The notes under the pieces: generated by a model | What the model was told of the DNA's origin: nothing | Seen by the model: the letters and a program-made list of their open reading frames with translations, nothing else | The model's database searches: none | Shown here: piece by piece, positions 1 through 5,934 of the stretch | How positions within the stretch are numbered: the first letter of the stretch is position 1 | How the letters are laid out: the number at the start of each line of letters is the position of its first letter | Program-made: the position numbers and the translations under genes | From: Actinomycetota bacterium | GTDB lineage: Bacteria; Actinomycetota; Thermoleophilia; Gaiellales; Gaiellaceae | Assembly: GCA_005883365.1 (NCBI GenBank) | Contig: VAXA01000062.1 | Span: forward strand, 1 to 11,068 | Reading direction: 5' to 3' | DNA: 11,068 nucleotides

Positions 1-464
1 GAGGCCGGGCTTTCGCCGATCGCTGTCTGCGCTCGTACCTTCCGGCCGGTGTGGAGCGCCTGCCGGAAGACCCGGTCGAGGAAGGGTCCCGCCGTCCCGA
101 GCTCGTACGCAAGGCGTACCTGGCCGAGGATCTCGCCATCGCCCGGCACGAGCGAATCGAGCCCCGCCGCGACGCGGAAGAGGTGGTGCGCCGCAGCCCG
201 GTCGTGCAGCCGGTAGAGCGCCGGTTCGACGTCCGGCTCGAGCGAGGCGAGCGCTGCGACGGCGTCCTTCTCCGGCTGCTCGGCTTCGCCGGCGGCGACG
301 TAGAGCTCGGTGCGGTTGCAGGTCGACAGGCAGACCGCCTCGCGGCCGCCCTCGGACAGCCGCGCCGCGAGCGCCTGTGCGTCACGCGGGTCGAGCGCGA
401 CCTGCTCCCGCAGCTCGATCGGCGCGTGGTGGTGGGAGGTGCCGACGAGGACGAGACGCATCAT
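1..464 (-). CDS. hemA: Glutamyl-tRNA reductase, N-terminal part (cut by window edge)
   Basis: Reduces glutamyl-tRNA(Glu) with NADPH to glutamate-1-semialdehyde, the first committed step of the C5 route to haem and other tetrapyrroles, in the cytosol. The 154 complete codons present start MRLVLVGTSHHHAPIELREQ, the standard catalytic-domain opening. The catalytic cysteine lies in CLSTCNRTELY (Cys49). HHLFRVAAGLDSLVPGDGEILGQ (about 94-116) carries the conserved histidines and the tRNA/substrate loop; it reads GDGEILGQ where many homologues have GE-x-QILGQ. The segment near the edge, ending in TAIGE, is also typical. About two thirds of a normal 400-450 residue protein (NADPH-binding and dimerisation domains) lies outside. 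Two adjacent ATGs at 464 and 461 could start it. The first gives an ATGA overlap with the hemX stop, and no ribosome binding site is visible, so it is probably coupled to hemX translation. Identification is firm. Confidence 0.95.
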   Translation of the reverse strand, partial: MMRLVLVGTSHHHAPIELREQVALDPRDAQALAARLSEGGREAVCLSTCNRTELYVAAGEAEQPEKDAVAALASLEPDVEPALYRLHDRAAAHHLFRVAAGLDSLVPGDGEILGQVRLAYELGTAGPFLDRVFRQALHTGRKVRAQTAIGESPA

Positions 465-1249
465 GCGAAATGGGTGGCGGGGAGGGCGAGCCGGACGATG
501 ACGACGAGGACGAAGCCGGTGAGCGCGAGATACGCGGCGCGGCGTCCGCTCCAGCCGCCGAGCAGGCGCAGGCCGAGGTACGCAGACCAGACGATCCAGG
601 TGGCGGCCGTGGCGGCGATGAGCACGTCGAGCCGGTCGCCCCGGACGACGAGCCGCACCAGCCCGACGGCGGCGCCGAGCGTCAGGAGCGGCACCGACCA
701 CGCGACCGTCCGCAGAGCGAGCCCGTCGAGCGTCGCGAGCGCCGGCATCTGCCTGCGCAGGATCGTCGCCGGGCGCGTCTGCAGCTGTCGTTCCTCCCAC
801 ACGTACAGCCCCGACAAGGCGGCGGCGAGCGTGAAGCCGGCGAACGCGGCGAGCACGAGACCGACGTGGACGACGAGGAAGAGGTTCGAGTAGTGGCTCG
901 CGCTCCCGATCCCCGTCCCGCCACCGGCGCGGGAGACGGCGAGCAGCGCCACGGCGAGCGGCATCACGACGAGACCGAGCAGCCGGTAGCGCCGGCGGCA
1001 GCCCCAGATGAGGTACGCCGAGACGACGAGCCAGACGAAGAGATCGAGCGACGAGGCCCATGTCCCCCACGGGAAGCCGTCGTCGCGCACAGCCTGCACG
1101 CCGAGCAGCGCGGTCTGGGTGAGCCAGCCGAGCCTGACGCCCCACGTCGCCGCACGGCCCGCACGGCCCGGCCCCCTCAGGTCGCCGAAGTAGCCCACGG
1201 CCGCCTCTCCGTAGAGGAGGAGCGCGGGCCAGAAGAGCAGCTCAGCCAA
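461..1249 (-). CDS. hemX: HemX/CcsA-like cytochrome c assembly membrane protein
   Basis: Multi-pass membrane protein of the CcsA/CcmC (cytochrome c assembly) family, about 262 residues, placed directly before hemA as in many hemX-hemA pairs. By eye there are about eight hydrophobic helices. FPWGTWASSLDLFVW (about 59-73) and NLFLVVHVGLVLAAFAGF (about 122-139) match the CcsA fold, with His128, and LPATHFA at the end retains the late histidine (His260). Where true CcsA proteins have the WGxxWxWDPKE haem-handling motif, this one has RLVVRGDRLD (199-208). It therefore looks like HemX, which in Bacillus influences glutamyl-tRNA reductase level, rather than a working haem lyase. I place the start at TTG 1249, overlapping the ccmD stop by 8 bases, because reading further upstream adds only an Arg/Ser-rich stretch opposite ccmD codons. 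A weak GGGAG lies about 10 bases upstream. Function in cytochrome assembly versus HemA control is unresolved. Confidence 0.8.
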   Translation of the reverse strand: MAELLFWPALLLYGEAAVGYFGDLRGPGRAGRAATWGVRLGWLTQTALLGVQAVRDDGFPWGTWASSLDLFVWLVVSAYLIWGCRRRYRLLGLVVMPLAVALLAVSRAGGGTGIGSASHYSNLFLVVHVGLVLAAFAGFTLAAALSGLYVWEERQLQTRPATILRRQMPALATLDGLALRTVAWSVPLLTLGAAVGLVRLVVRGDRLDVLIAATAATWIVWSAYLGLRLLGGWSGRRAAYLALTGFVLVVIVRLALPATHFA

Positions 1250-1421
1250 CGCGCGCCGGCTCCCGCGGCGCCTCTTCCGCGTCCTCCGGGACGCGACCTG
1301 CGATCTCGTCGACCTCACGCTCGAGTCGCTGCAGTTTGAGCGCAATGATCAATACGTAGACGAGGACGACGGCGAACACGACGCAGTACGCGGCAGTGAC
1401 GTATTTCTCCGCGGTGGTCAG
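1242..1421 (-). CDS. ccmD: CcmD-like small membrane protein, CTG start
   Basis: A 59-residue protein that is easily missed because it has no ATG, GTG or TTG start at its N-terminus. It begins (L/M)TTAEKYVTAAY, then one hydrophobic helix (about residues 12-28), then a charged amphipathic tail with LKLQRLEREVDEI. This is the CcmD layout: a single membrane segment followed by a basic/coiled tail that helps release holo-CcmE from the CcmABC complex. The CTG at 1421 overlaps the ccmC TGA as CTGA. It is preceded by a strong Shine-Dalgarno sequence GGGAGGT at 1434-1428 with a 6-base spacer. The next conventional in-frame start (a GTG, codon 15) would remove the conserved EKYxxAAY segment and half the helix. 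Its 3' end overlaps the hemX start by 8 bases. Position between ccmC and hemX, size and topology together support the call; primary-sequence conservation in this family is low. Confidence 0.8.
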   Translation of the reverse strand: MTTAEKYVTAAYCVVFAVVLVYVLIIALKLQRLEREVDEIAGRVPEDAEEAPREPARVG

Positions 1422-2146
1422 GCGAGCACCTCCCGCAAGTCTCGCAGCCGCAAGTCGAGCCGCTTGCCGCCGAGCTCGAGCCGGTAGAGCGTGTACGCGA
1501 GGACGAGCATCGCGGTTTGCGCGACGCAGTACGTGACGAGGATCCAGCCCCCGAAGTTCGGGCCGTGGCGCGTGAACAGGACCGGGTGGATGAGCCCCTT
1601 TGCCAGCCGGATTGCGGCGAAGCTGACAGGGATCAAGACGACTCCGAAAAGCGCGTACACCGCACTGAGGTTCGCACGCTGCGGCCCGGGATCGAGCGAG
1701 AAGCGGAGCATGAAGTAGGCGCAGTAGAAGAGGAAGAGCACGAGGAAGAGCACGAGCTGGTCCTCACTCCAGAGCCACCAGTGTCCCCATGAGATCTTCG
1801 CCCAGATCGAGCCGGTCAGGAGCACGAGCGTCCCGAAGATCAGCCCCTGGTGGACGCACACGTAGCTCGCGAGGTCGGCGCGCGGGTCGCGCTTCCAGAG
1901 GTGGCGGAACGCGTTCCAGGCACCGCCTGCGAAGCACGCGTAGGCCGTGATCGCGATCGAGACGTGGAAGTAGAAGATGCGCTGCGAGAAGCCCTGGTTC
2001 GCGTCGTCCGGCGCGACGAAGAAGACGAACGCGAGCGCCGTGGTGACGAGCACGAGCGAGCTGACGGCGAGCGCAGGCAGGGGTATGCGAAACGTGCGAC
2101 CCACGGCAGGGATTGTCGCAGCAGCTTGGCTACTCGGCGACGACAT
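1418..2146 (-). CDS. ccmC: Cytochrome c maturation haem-handling protein CcmC
   Basis: Integral membrane component of System I cytochrome c maturation. With CcmAB it loads haem onto the chaperone CcmE on the outer face of the membrane. At 242 residues it matches the usual length of about 240-250. Six hydrophobic helices can be seen. The two external haem-ligand histidines fall in IFYFHVSIA (His61) and GLIHPVLF (His187), close to positions 60 and 184 of E. coli CcmC. The tryptophan-rich motif is WGHWWLWSEDQ (120-130); the usual form is WGTWWxWD, so the motif aspartate is displaced to S-E-D. Chosen start is ATG 2146, overlapping ccmB by 17 bases. GTG 2104 (giving MGRTFRIPLPAL) is a reasonable alternative that would shorten it by 14 residues; neither has a clear ribosome binding site. 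It is followed by ccmD in a CTGA overlap. Family assignment is secure, start less so. Confidence 0.92.
   Translation of the reverse strand: MSSPSSQAAATIPAVGRTFRIPLPALAVSSLVLVTTALAFVFFVAPDDANQGFSQRIFYFHVSIAITAYACFAGGAWNAFRHLWKRDPRADLASYVCVHQGLIFGTLVLLTGSIWAKISWGHWWLWSEDQLVLFLVLFLFYCAYFMLRFSLDPGPQRANLSAVYALFGVVLIPVSFAAIRLAKGLIHPVLFTRHGPNFGGWILVTYCVAQTAMLVLAYTLYRLELGGKRLDLRLRDLREVLA
1428..1434 (-). promoter_or_regulatory. Shine-Dalgarno site deciding the ccmD CTG start
   Basis: On the minus strand the bases read GGGAGGT, an almost perfect anti-16S complement, followed by six bases and CTG (1421-1419). It lies inside the last codons of ccmC. No ATG, GTG or TTG of the ccmD frame lies at a usable spacing, so this site is the main argument that ccmD initiates at CTG. 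Confidence 0.65.
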
Positions 2147-2768
2147 ACTCGAACGACGCCCAGCAGACGACCGCGAAGAGGAGGTCGTAGAGAGCGAGGA
2201 ACCCGAGATAGCGGCCGGGCGAGACGACGACGCTCGCGCCGACCGCGCCGACGACGATCGGCACGGCGAGCGGCAGGAACAGCAGCGGCAGGAGCAGGTC
2301 TCGCGCCCGGGTCGCGACGGCCATCGCCCCGAGGAAGGTGCCGACGGCGCAGATGCCGATGTCCGCCAGCGCCACCGCGGCCACGGTCGCGCCGCCGACA
2401 CGGTGGAAGAAGAGCGCATAGAGCGGCAGCGCGACGACCTCGGCGGCGACGAGGAAGGCAAGGGTCGCGAGGGATTTCGCCAGCCAGATCGCGCTGCGGT
2501 CGCACGGCGCGAGGACGAGGCCGTCGAGCGTCCCCTGCTCCCGCTCCGGCACGAAGGCCCGGCCGAGTCCGAGCAGGGCGGTGAAGAGGATCGCGACCCA
2601 GAGCAAGCCGCTCGTCTCGAGCCTCGACGGCGTTCCCGGCAGGGCGAAGTGGAAGACGACGAAGACAGCGGCCACGAAGAGGAGCATCGCCGGCAACGTG
2701 TCGCGCGCCCGCAGCTCGAGGAGGAGGTCCTTGCGGGCCAGCGCCCCCACGTCGCGGACGTAGCTCAT
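2130..2768 (-). CDS. ccmB: Haem exporter/CcmB-type ABC permease
   Basis: Membrane subunit of the CcmAB ABC transporter that drives release of holo-CcmE in System I cytochrome c biogenesis. The protein is 212 residues, against about 220 for the family. It opens MSYVRDVGALARKDLLLELRAR, the amphipathic N-terminal segment typical of CcmB, followed by six hydrophobic helices by eye. Between helices 2 and 3 is the family signature region with EREQGTLDGLVLAP (about 75-88), the cytosolic coupling stretch equivalent to the E-x-G-T/S-L-x-x-L-x-L-x-P motif. The ATG at 2768 overlaps the ccmA stop as ATGA, with no separate ribosome binding site, so it is translationally coupled to ccmA. It runs 17 bases into ccmC. 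No anomaly seen. Confidence 0.93.
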   Translation of the reverse strand: MSYVRDVGALARKDLLLELRARDTLPAMLLFVAAVFVVFHFALPGTPSRLETSGLLWVAILFTALLGLGRAFVPEREQGTLDGLVLAPCDRSAIWLAKSLATLAFLVAAEVVALPLYALFFHRVGGATVAAVALADIGICAVGTFLGAMAVATRARDLLLPLLFLPLAVPIVVGAVGASVVVSPGRYLGFLALYDLLFAVVCWASFEYVVAE

Positions 2769-3352
2769 GCAGCGAGCGCGAGCCGGCCACTCGCGAAAGG
2801 CTCGACTCGGACGGGCTCATGCGTCGCGAGGAGGAACGTCCGTTCCGCGCGGAGCTCGGCGAGCTGCGCGTCGAGGAGCTCGGCTCCCGCCTCGTCGAGC
2901 GCGCTGTACGGCTCGTCGAGAACGAACAGCTCCGGTTCGTGGAGGAGGACGCGGCAAAGAGCGAGCCGCTGCGTCATGCCGCGGGAGTACGACGCGACCC
3001 GTTCGTGCCGAGCGTCCCAGAGCCCGAAGCGCTCGAGCAGCATGCCAATCCGCTCCCGCCGCTCGACAACCCGATAGAGGCGCCCGTAGAGCTCGAGGTT
3101 CTCGAGCGCCGTCAGCTCCCGATAGACGAGCGGCTCATGGCCGAGGTAGCCGACCTGCGCGCGCACGGCGCTCCGCTCGATCGTCCCCCCCGTGGGCTGC
3201 GCGAGGCCGGCGCAGATTCGCAGCAGCGTCGTTTTCCCGGAGCCGTTCGGCCCGGTGACGACGAGGAAGCCGCCGCGAGGAAGCTCGAGATCGATCCCGC
3301 GCAGGACGCGCTTCTCGCCGTAGCGCTTGCCGAGCCTTCGCGCAACGAGCAT
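2765..3352 (-). CDS. ccmA: Haem exporter ABC ATP-binding protein CcmA
   Basis: Cytosolic ATPase of the CcmAB complex, powering the haem-chaperone cycle in cytochrome c maturation. At 195 residues it has the compact size of CcmA. Walker A is TGPNGSGKTTLL (33-44), the ABC signature region is SYSRGMTQRLAL (121-132), Walker B is LFVLDEP (142-148), the D-loop is SALDE (150-154), and the switch histidine is in LLATHEP (His178). The signature reads YSRGM rather than LSGGQ, a form common in CcmA-like and other non-canonical exporters. Start at ATG 3352 is supported by GGAG six bases upstream and by the N-terminal MLVARRLGKRYGEKRVL matching the first ABC strand. A longer reading upstream is rich in Ala/Pro/Arg and looks non-coding. 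It is the first gene of the minus-strand ccm-hem run; the spacer to the next gene is 187 bases. Confidence 0.94.
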   Translation of the reverse strand: MLVARRLGKRYGEKRVLRGIDLELPRGGFLVVTGPNGSGKTTLLRICAGLAQPTGGTIERSAVRAQVGYLGHEPLVYRELTALENLELYGRLYRVVERRERIGMLLERFGLWDARHERVASYSRGMTQRLALCRVLLHEPELFVLDEPYSALDEAGAELLDAQLAELRAERTFLLATHEPVRVEPFASGRLALAA

Positions 3353-3527
3353 TCCCCGCTCCGGCGCCGCACACGCCGGTGCCTCCGCTACCTGGCGTGC
3401 TCCGTCGAGCCTACGCACGCAGCCCAGGATAGGTGGTTCGGCGCGATTTACCGGCGTTTTACGGCTCCCTTGCTCGGGGCCGTGCATGGGTCGTGCTTCC
3501 TATGCGTGCGGCTGGATCACCGTCAAC

Positions 3528-3533
3528 AGGAGG
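3528..3533 (+). promoter_or_regulatory. Strong ribosome binding site for the secreted orphan
   Basis: AGGAGG followed by six bases (cagacc) and ATG at 3540. This fixes the start of the downstream gene even though the reading frame stays open upstream for about 200 bases. It is the best ribosome binding site on the plus strand of the window and suggests efficient translation. Confidence 0.85.
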
Positions 3534-3539
3534 CAGACC

Positions 3540-4094
3540 ATGTCAAGGAAGCGGCTCTCGCTGTTCGTACTCCCCGTCGCCACTGCGCTCGCCGCGGCCG
3601 GCGTGGCTGCGGCGGGCGCGCTGAGAGGCCCATCGGTGGAGGCCGCAAGCGCGACCTTTGCTGCGACGACCGTCTCGCACCAGTACCAGGTCACGTGCTC
3701 GGTCAACGGCGGCGACACGTTCCAGGCGACGAGGGCGGTGTACACGGGGGAGGCAACGAGCTCCGACCCGCGGCTCGCCGGGGCACTCAGGATTCGCGCC
3801 TGGAGCCTCGTGGACACCACCAACGGCGTCGGTCACGTATTCGGTGTCTTCCACATCAGGGGCACCGGCACCCGCGCGCATGGCACGCTGAACGCGGCAC
3901 TGTCGGACGGAAAGGCATCCGGCCTCGCCCGGGGCTTCGTGAGGCACAGCTGGGGCCGGATCGTCGCGTCGCTCGGTGCCACGTTCGATCCGAGCGCAGG
4001 CTTCTCGTCGGGCTCGCTGGGCGGTAGCACGACGGGGGCGGGATTCATCCGCTCGGGGCGCTGGTGCCATCCACCGCACTGGCCGCAGAGCTAG
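3540..4094 (+). CDS. Secreted protein of unknown function
   Basis: I do not recognise a family. The 184-residue product opens with MSRKRLSLFVLPVATALAAA, a basic n-region and long hydrophobic core, and then AxA-type cleavage options near VEAASA (33-38), so a Sec signal peptide is likely. The mature part (about 146 residues) is Gly/Thr/Ser-rich. It reads as alternating strands (for example YQVTCSVNGG, HVFGVFHIRGTGTRAHGTL and GGSTTGAGFIRSGRW), suggesting a small beta-sandwich or barrel exported to the cell surface. The only two cysteines, Cys53 and Cys176, lie near the ends of the mature protein and could form a disulfide. The start is set by an AGGAGG site. The gene is monocistronic, divergent from ccmA and convergent with mqnP. 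A link to cytochrome assembly is not shown by anything except position. Coding status is supported by the signal peptide, ribosome binding site and ordered composition. Confidence 0.8.
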   Translation: MSRKRLSLFVLPVATALAAAGVAAAGALRGPSVEAASATFAATTVSHQYQVTCSVNGGDTFQATRAVYTGEATSSDPRLAGALRIRAWSLVDTTNGVGHVFGVFHIRGTGTRAHGTLNAALSDGKASGLARGFVRHSWGRIVASLGATFDPSAGFSSGSLGGSTTGAGFIRSGRWCHPPHWPQS

Positions 4095-4109
4095 CGAGGG
4101 AACCGATCC

Positions 4110-4141
4110 GTCCGGGGCGCCGCGCCAGCGGCGCCCCGGAC
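4110..4141. terminator. Perfect 14-bp hairpin between convergent genes
   Basis: GTCCGGGGCGCCGC and its exact reverse complement are separated by a four-base loop, gcca. The hairpin lies 15 bases after the stop of the secreted-protein gene and one base after the stop of mqnP on the other strand, so it can serve both transcripts. There is no T-run on either side, so it is not a classic intrinsic terminator. GC-rich U-less hairpins are common at actinobacterial gene ends, and it could instead act as a 3' RNA-stabilising structure. Confidence 0.7.
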
Positions 4142-4142
4142 C

Positions 4143-5012
4143 TCACGTCGCGGCGTCGACGATGACGAAGACCGCGAACACGACGCTGATCACGCCGTTC
4201 ATCGTGAAGAACGCCGTATCGAGCCGCCGCAGGTCGCCGGGGCGGACGAGGGAGTGCTCGTACGTCAGCAGCAGCGCCACGGCGGCCACGCCGAGCCAGT
4301 AGAGGGCGCCGACGGAGAGTCCGAGCCCGGCCGCGACGAGGCAGCCGACCGTCGCCGCATGCGCGATCCGTGCCCCTAGGAAGGCGCCGGCCAGGCCGAA
4401 GCGCGTGACGATCGAGTGCAGGCCCTCACCCCGGTCGACCTCCTCGTCGAAGAGCGCGTAGAAGAGGTCGAAGCCGGTCACCCAGAGCGCCACGGCGGCG
4501 CCCAAGATCCACGCCTGCCACGGCAACCGCCCCGTGATGGCCACCCATGCGCCCACCGGCGCGAGCCCGTCGACCGCGCCGAGCCAGAAGTGGCAGAGCC
4601 AGGTGAAGCGCTTGAGGTACGGGTAGACCACGAAGCCGACGACCGGGATCGGCCAGAGCCAGCGGACGAGCGGATTCAGCTCCCAGACGGCAGCGAGGAA
4701 GAGCGCGAGGGAGACGGCGCAGAAGACGACGACCTGGGCGACCGAGAGCTGGCCGCTCGGGAGCTCGCGCCCCGCCGTCCGCGGATTCCTCGCATCGATG
4801 CCGGCGTCGATCAGACGGTTGAGCGCCATCGCGAGCGAGCGGGCGCCGACCATCGCGAGCGTGATCCAGAGCAGATCGTGTCCGCTCGGAGTCCCCCGCA
4901 CCGCGAGGAAGGCGCCGACATAGGCGAACGGCAGCGCGAAGACCGTGTGCTCGATCTTGACGAGCCGCGCGAACCGCGCCGGAAGCACCGCCGGCGTTGA
5001 GCCGGCCGTCAT
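4143..5012 (-). CDS. mqnP: UbiA-family polyprenyltransferase, MqnP-like (menaquinone, futalosine route)
   Basis: Integral membrane prenyltransferase that transfers a polyprenyl chain to an aromatic acid in quinone synthesis. The protein is 289 residues with about eight to nine hydrophobic helices. The first Asp-rich motif is NRLIDAGIDARNPRTAGREL (65-84); the second is in GFDLFYALFDEEVDRGEGLH (180-199), which binds Mg-diphosphate. The N-R-x-I-D start and the ARNPRTAGREL and GLHSI extensions are, from memory, typical of the MqnP group of the futalosine menaquinone pathway, while 4-hydroxybenzoate transferases usually read NDxxDxxxD. I therefore infer menaquinone rather than ubiquinone. ATG 5012 overlaps the mog stop as ATGA. 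It is the last gene of the five-gene operon and ends against the hairpin. No other mqn gene is in the window, so the substrate is not proven. Confidence 0.85.
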   Translation of the reverse strand: MTAGSTPAVLPARFARLVKIEHTVFALPFAYVGAFLAVRGTPSGHDLLWITLAMVGARSLAMALNRLIDAGIDARNPRTAGRELPSGQLSVAQVVVFCAVSLALFLAAVWELNPLVRWLWPIPVVGFVVYPYLKRFTWLCHFWLGAVDGLAPVGAWVAITGRLPWQAWILGAAVALWVTGFDLFYALFDEEVDRGEGLHSIVTRFGLAGAFLGARIAHAATVGCLVAAGLGLSVGALYWLGVAAVALLLTYEHSLVRPGDLRRLDTAFFTMNGVISVVFAVFVIVDAAT

Positions 5013-5488
5013 GTCTGCTCGTGAGCGGTGGGAGCATCCGCCAGCAGCTCGAGTGCGTGCGCCAGTGCGGGGCGCAGGACCGCAAAGCCGTCGCGGCAAC
5101 CGCCGGTCGAGCCCGGCAGGTTGACGACGAGGGTTGCGCCGAGGACGCCGGCGGCGCCCCGCGAGAGGAGGCCGTGGGGCGTCTTCGCGAGCGAGTCGGC
5201 CCTCAGGGCCTCCGCAATGCCCGGCGCCTCCCGCTCGAGCACGTCCCGCGTGGCCTCCGGCGTCACGTCACGCGGCGCGAGACCCGTGCCGCCCGTCGTC
5301 AGGACGAGCCGCGCCGAGGCCGCGAGCTCCCGAAGCGCGGACGCGATCTCCGCGCGCTCGTCGGGAACGATCCGCCGCTCGACCTCGTAGCCTTCGGCAC
5401 GCAGCAGCTCGTCGAGGACGTCACCGCTCCGATCCTCGCGCGTCCCGGCCGCGACCCCGTCCGACACGGTCAGCACCGCGGCCCTCAG
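5009..5488 (-). CDS. MogA/MoaB-type molybdopterin adenylyltransferase, probable CTG start
   Basis: Activates molybdopterin by adenylylation (MPT-AMP) before MoeA inserts molybdate. The product has about 159 residues. It contains [17 protein letters not shown] (64-80), the molybdopterin-binding glycine motif, and [10 protein letters not shown] (121-130) of the MoCF-biosynthesis domain. The first conventional start is GTG 5476, giving MLTVSDG, which cuts off most of the first beta strand. Family members normally begin with residues like [12 protein letters not shown] 5488 gives exactly that ([11 protein letters not shown]), overlaps the moaC stop as CTGA, and has AAGGAG at 5502-5497 with an 8-base spacer. 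GTG 5476 does have a TGAGGG five bases upstream, so it stays a possible alternative. It is too short for a CinA or two-domain protein; MoaB and Mog cannot be told apart here, so no symbol is given. Confidence 0.88.
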   Translation of the reverse strand: MRAAVLTVSDGVAAGTREDRSGDVLDELLRAEGYEVERRIVPDERAEIASALRELAASARLVLTTGGTGLAPRDVTPEATRDVLEREAPGIAEALRADSLAKTPHGLLSRGAAGVLGATLVVNLPGSTGGCRDGFAVLRPALAHALELLADAPTAHEQT

Positions 5489-5934
5489 TTGACGGGCTCC
5501 TTCGTCTTCTCGACGAGCACGACGTCGACGATCCGCATCTGCTTGTCGACCGCCTTGGCCATGTCGTAGACCGTGAGCGCCGCGACCGAGGCCGCCGTCA
5601 GCGCTTCCATCTCCACGCCGGTCTGGGCGGTCGTCTCCGCCGCCGCGACGATCTCGACGGACTCTTCACCGACCTCGAGCGTCACCTCGACGTGCGTCAG
5701 CGGAAGCGGATGGCAGAGCGGGATGAGCTCGCTCGTCCGCTTCGCAGCCATGATCCCGGCGAGCTGAGCCGTCGCGAGGGCGTCGCCCTTCGGAAGCTCG
5801 CGCAGGATCCGCGCGGTCCCGGCGGCCATCCGCACCTCCGCACGCGCCACCGCTCGGCGGCGCATCGATTCCTTGCCGCCGACGTCGACCATCCGCACCG
5901 CTCCCGACTCGTCGACGTGGGACAGATCCTCCAT
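5485..5934 (-). CDS. moaC: Cyclic pyranopterin monophosphate synthase MoaC
   Basis: Converts the MoaA product (3',8-cyclo-7,8-dihydroguanosine triphosphate) to cyclic pyranopterin monophosphate in molybdenum cofactor synthesis, in the cytosol. The protein is 149 residues, slightly shorter than the usual 155-165 because the C-terminal tail is brief (KTKEPVN). It keeps the conserved Lys in LPKGDAL (Lys49), the substrate-binding [12 protein letters not shown] (73-84, His75), the signature [16 protein letters not shown] (105-120), and the catalytic pair in [11 protein letters not shown] (Asp124, Lys127). ATG 5934 shares its A with the GT20 gene's TGA stop (TGATG). The opening [18 protein letters not shown] matches the family, so the start is sound. 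It is followed by the mog-like gene in a CTGA overlap. MoaC-MoaB fusions exist in other bacteria, and these two genes are almost joined here. Confidence 0.95.
   Translation of the reverse strand: MEDLSHVDESGAVRMVDVGGKESMRRRAVARAEVRMAAGTARILRELPKGDALATAQLAGIMAAKRTSELIPLCHPLPLTHVEVTLEVGEESVEIVAAAETTAQTGVEMEALTAASVAALTVYDMAKAVDKQMRIVDVVLVEKTKEPVN
5497..5502 (-). promoter_or_regulatory. Shine-Dalgarno site favouring a CTG start for the mog-like gene
   Basis: On the minus strand AAGGAG is followed by eight bases and CTG (5488-5486). For the competing GTG at 5476 this site would be 20 bases away, too far to work. GTG would have to use TGAGGG at 5487-5482 with a 5-base spacer instead. The site lies within the last codons of moaC. 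Confidence 0.5.

Noticed and set aside
377..1339. Long plus-strand open frame (320 codons) opposite hemX and hemA
   Set aside because: The translation is Arg/Glu/Pro-rich with no domain, and the opposite strand carries clearly recognised HemA and HemX. It is a GC-driven shadow.
3408..3526. TTGACG at 3526-3521 (minus strand) and TAGGCT/TATCCT hexamers as a ccmA promoter
   Set aside because: TTGACG has no good -10 at 16-18 bases, and the TANNNT boxes lack a -35 partner. In a 187-base spacer such single matches are expected by chance, so no promoter is annotated.
3327..3539. N-terminal extension of the secreted protein upstream of ATG 3540
   Set aside because: The frame stays open, but the extension would bury the signal peptide and ignore the AGGAGG site.
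2819..4027. 402-codon plus-strand open frame across ccmA and into the secreted-protein region
   Set aside because: It opposes ccmA motifs and is out of frame with the signal-peptide protein that has the AGGAGG site.
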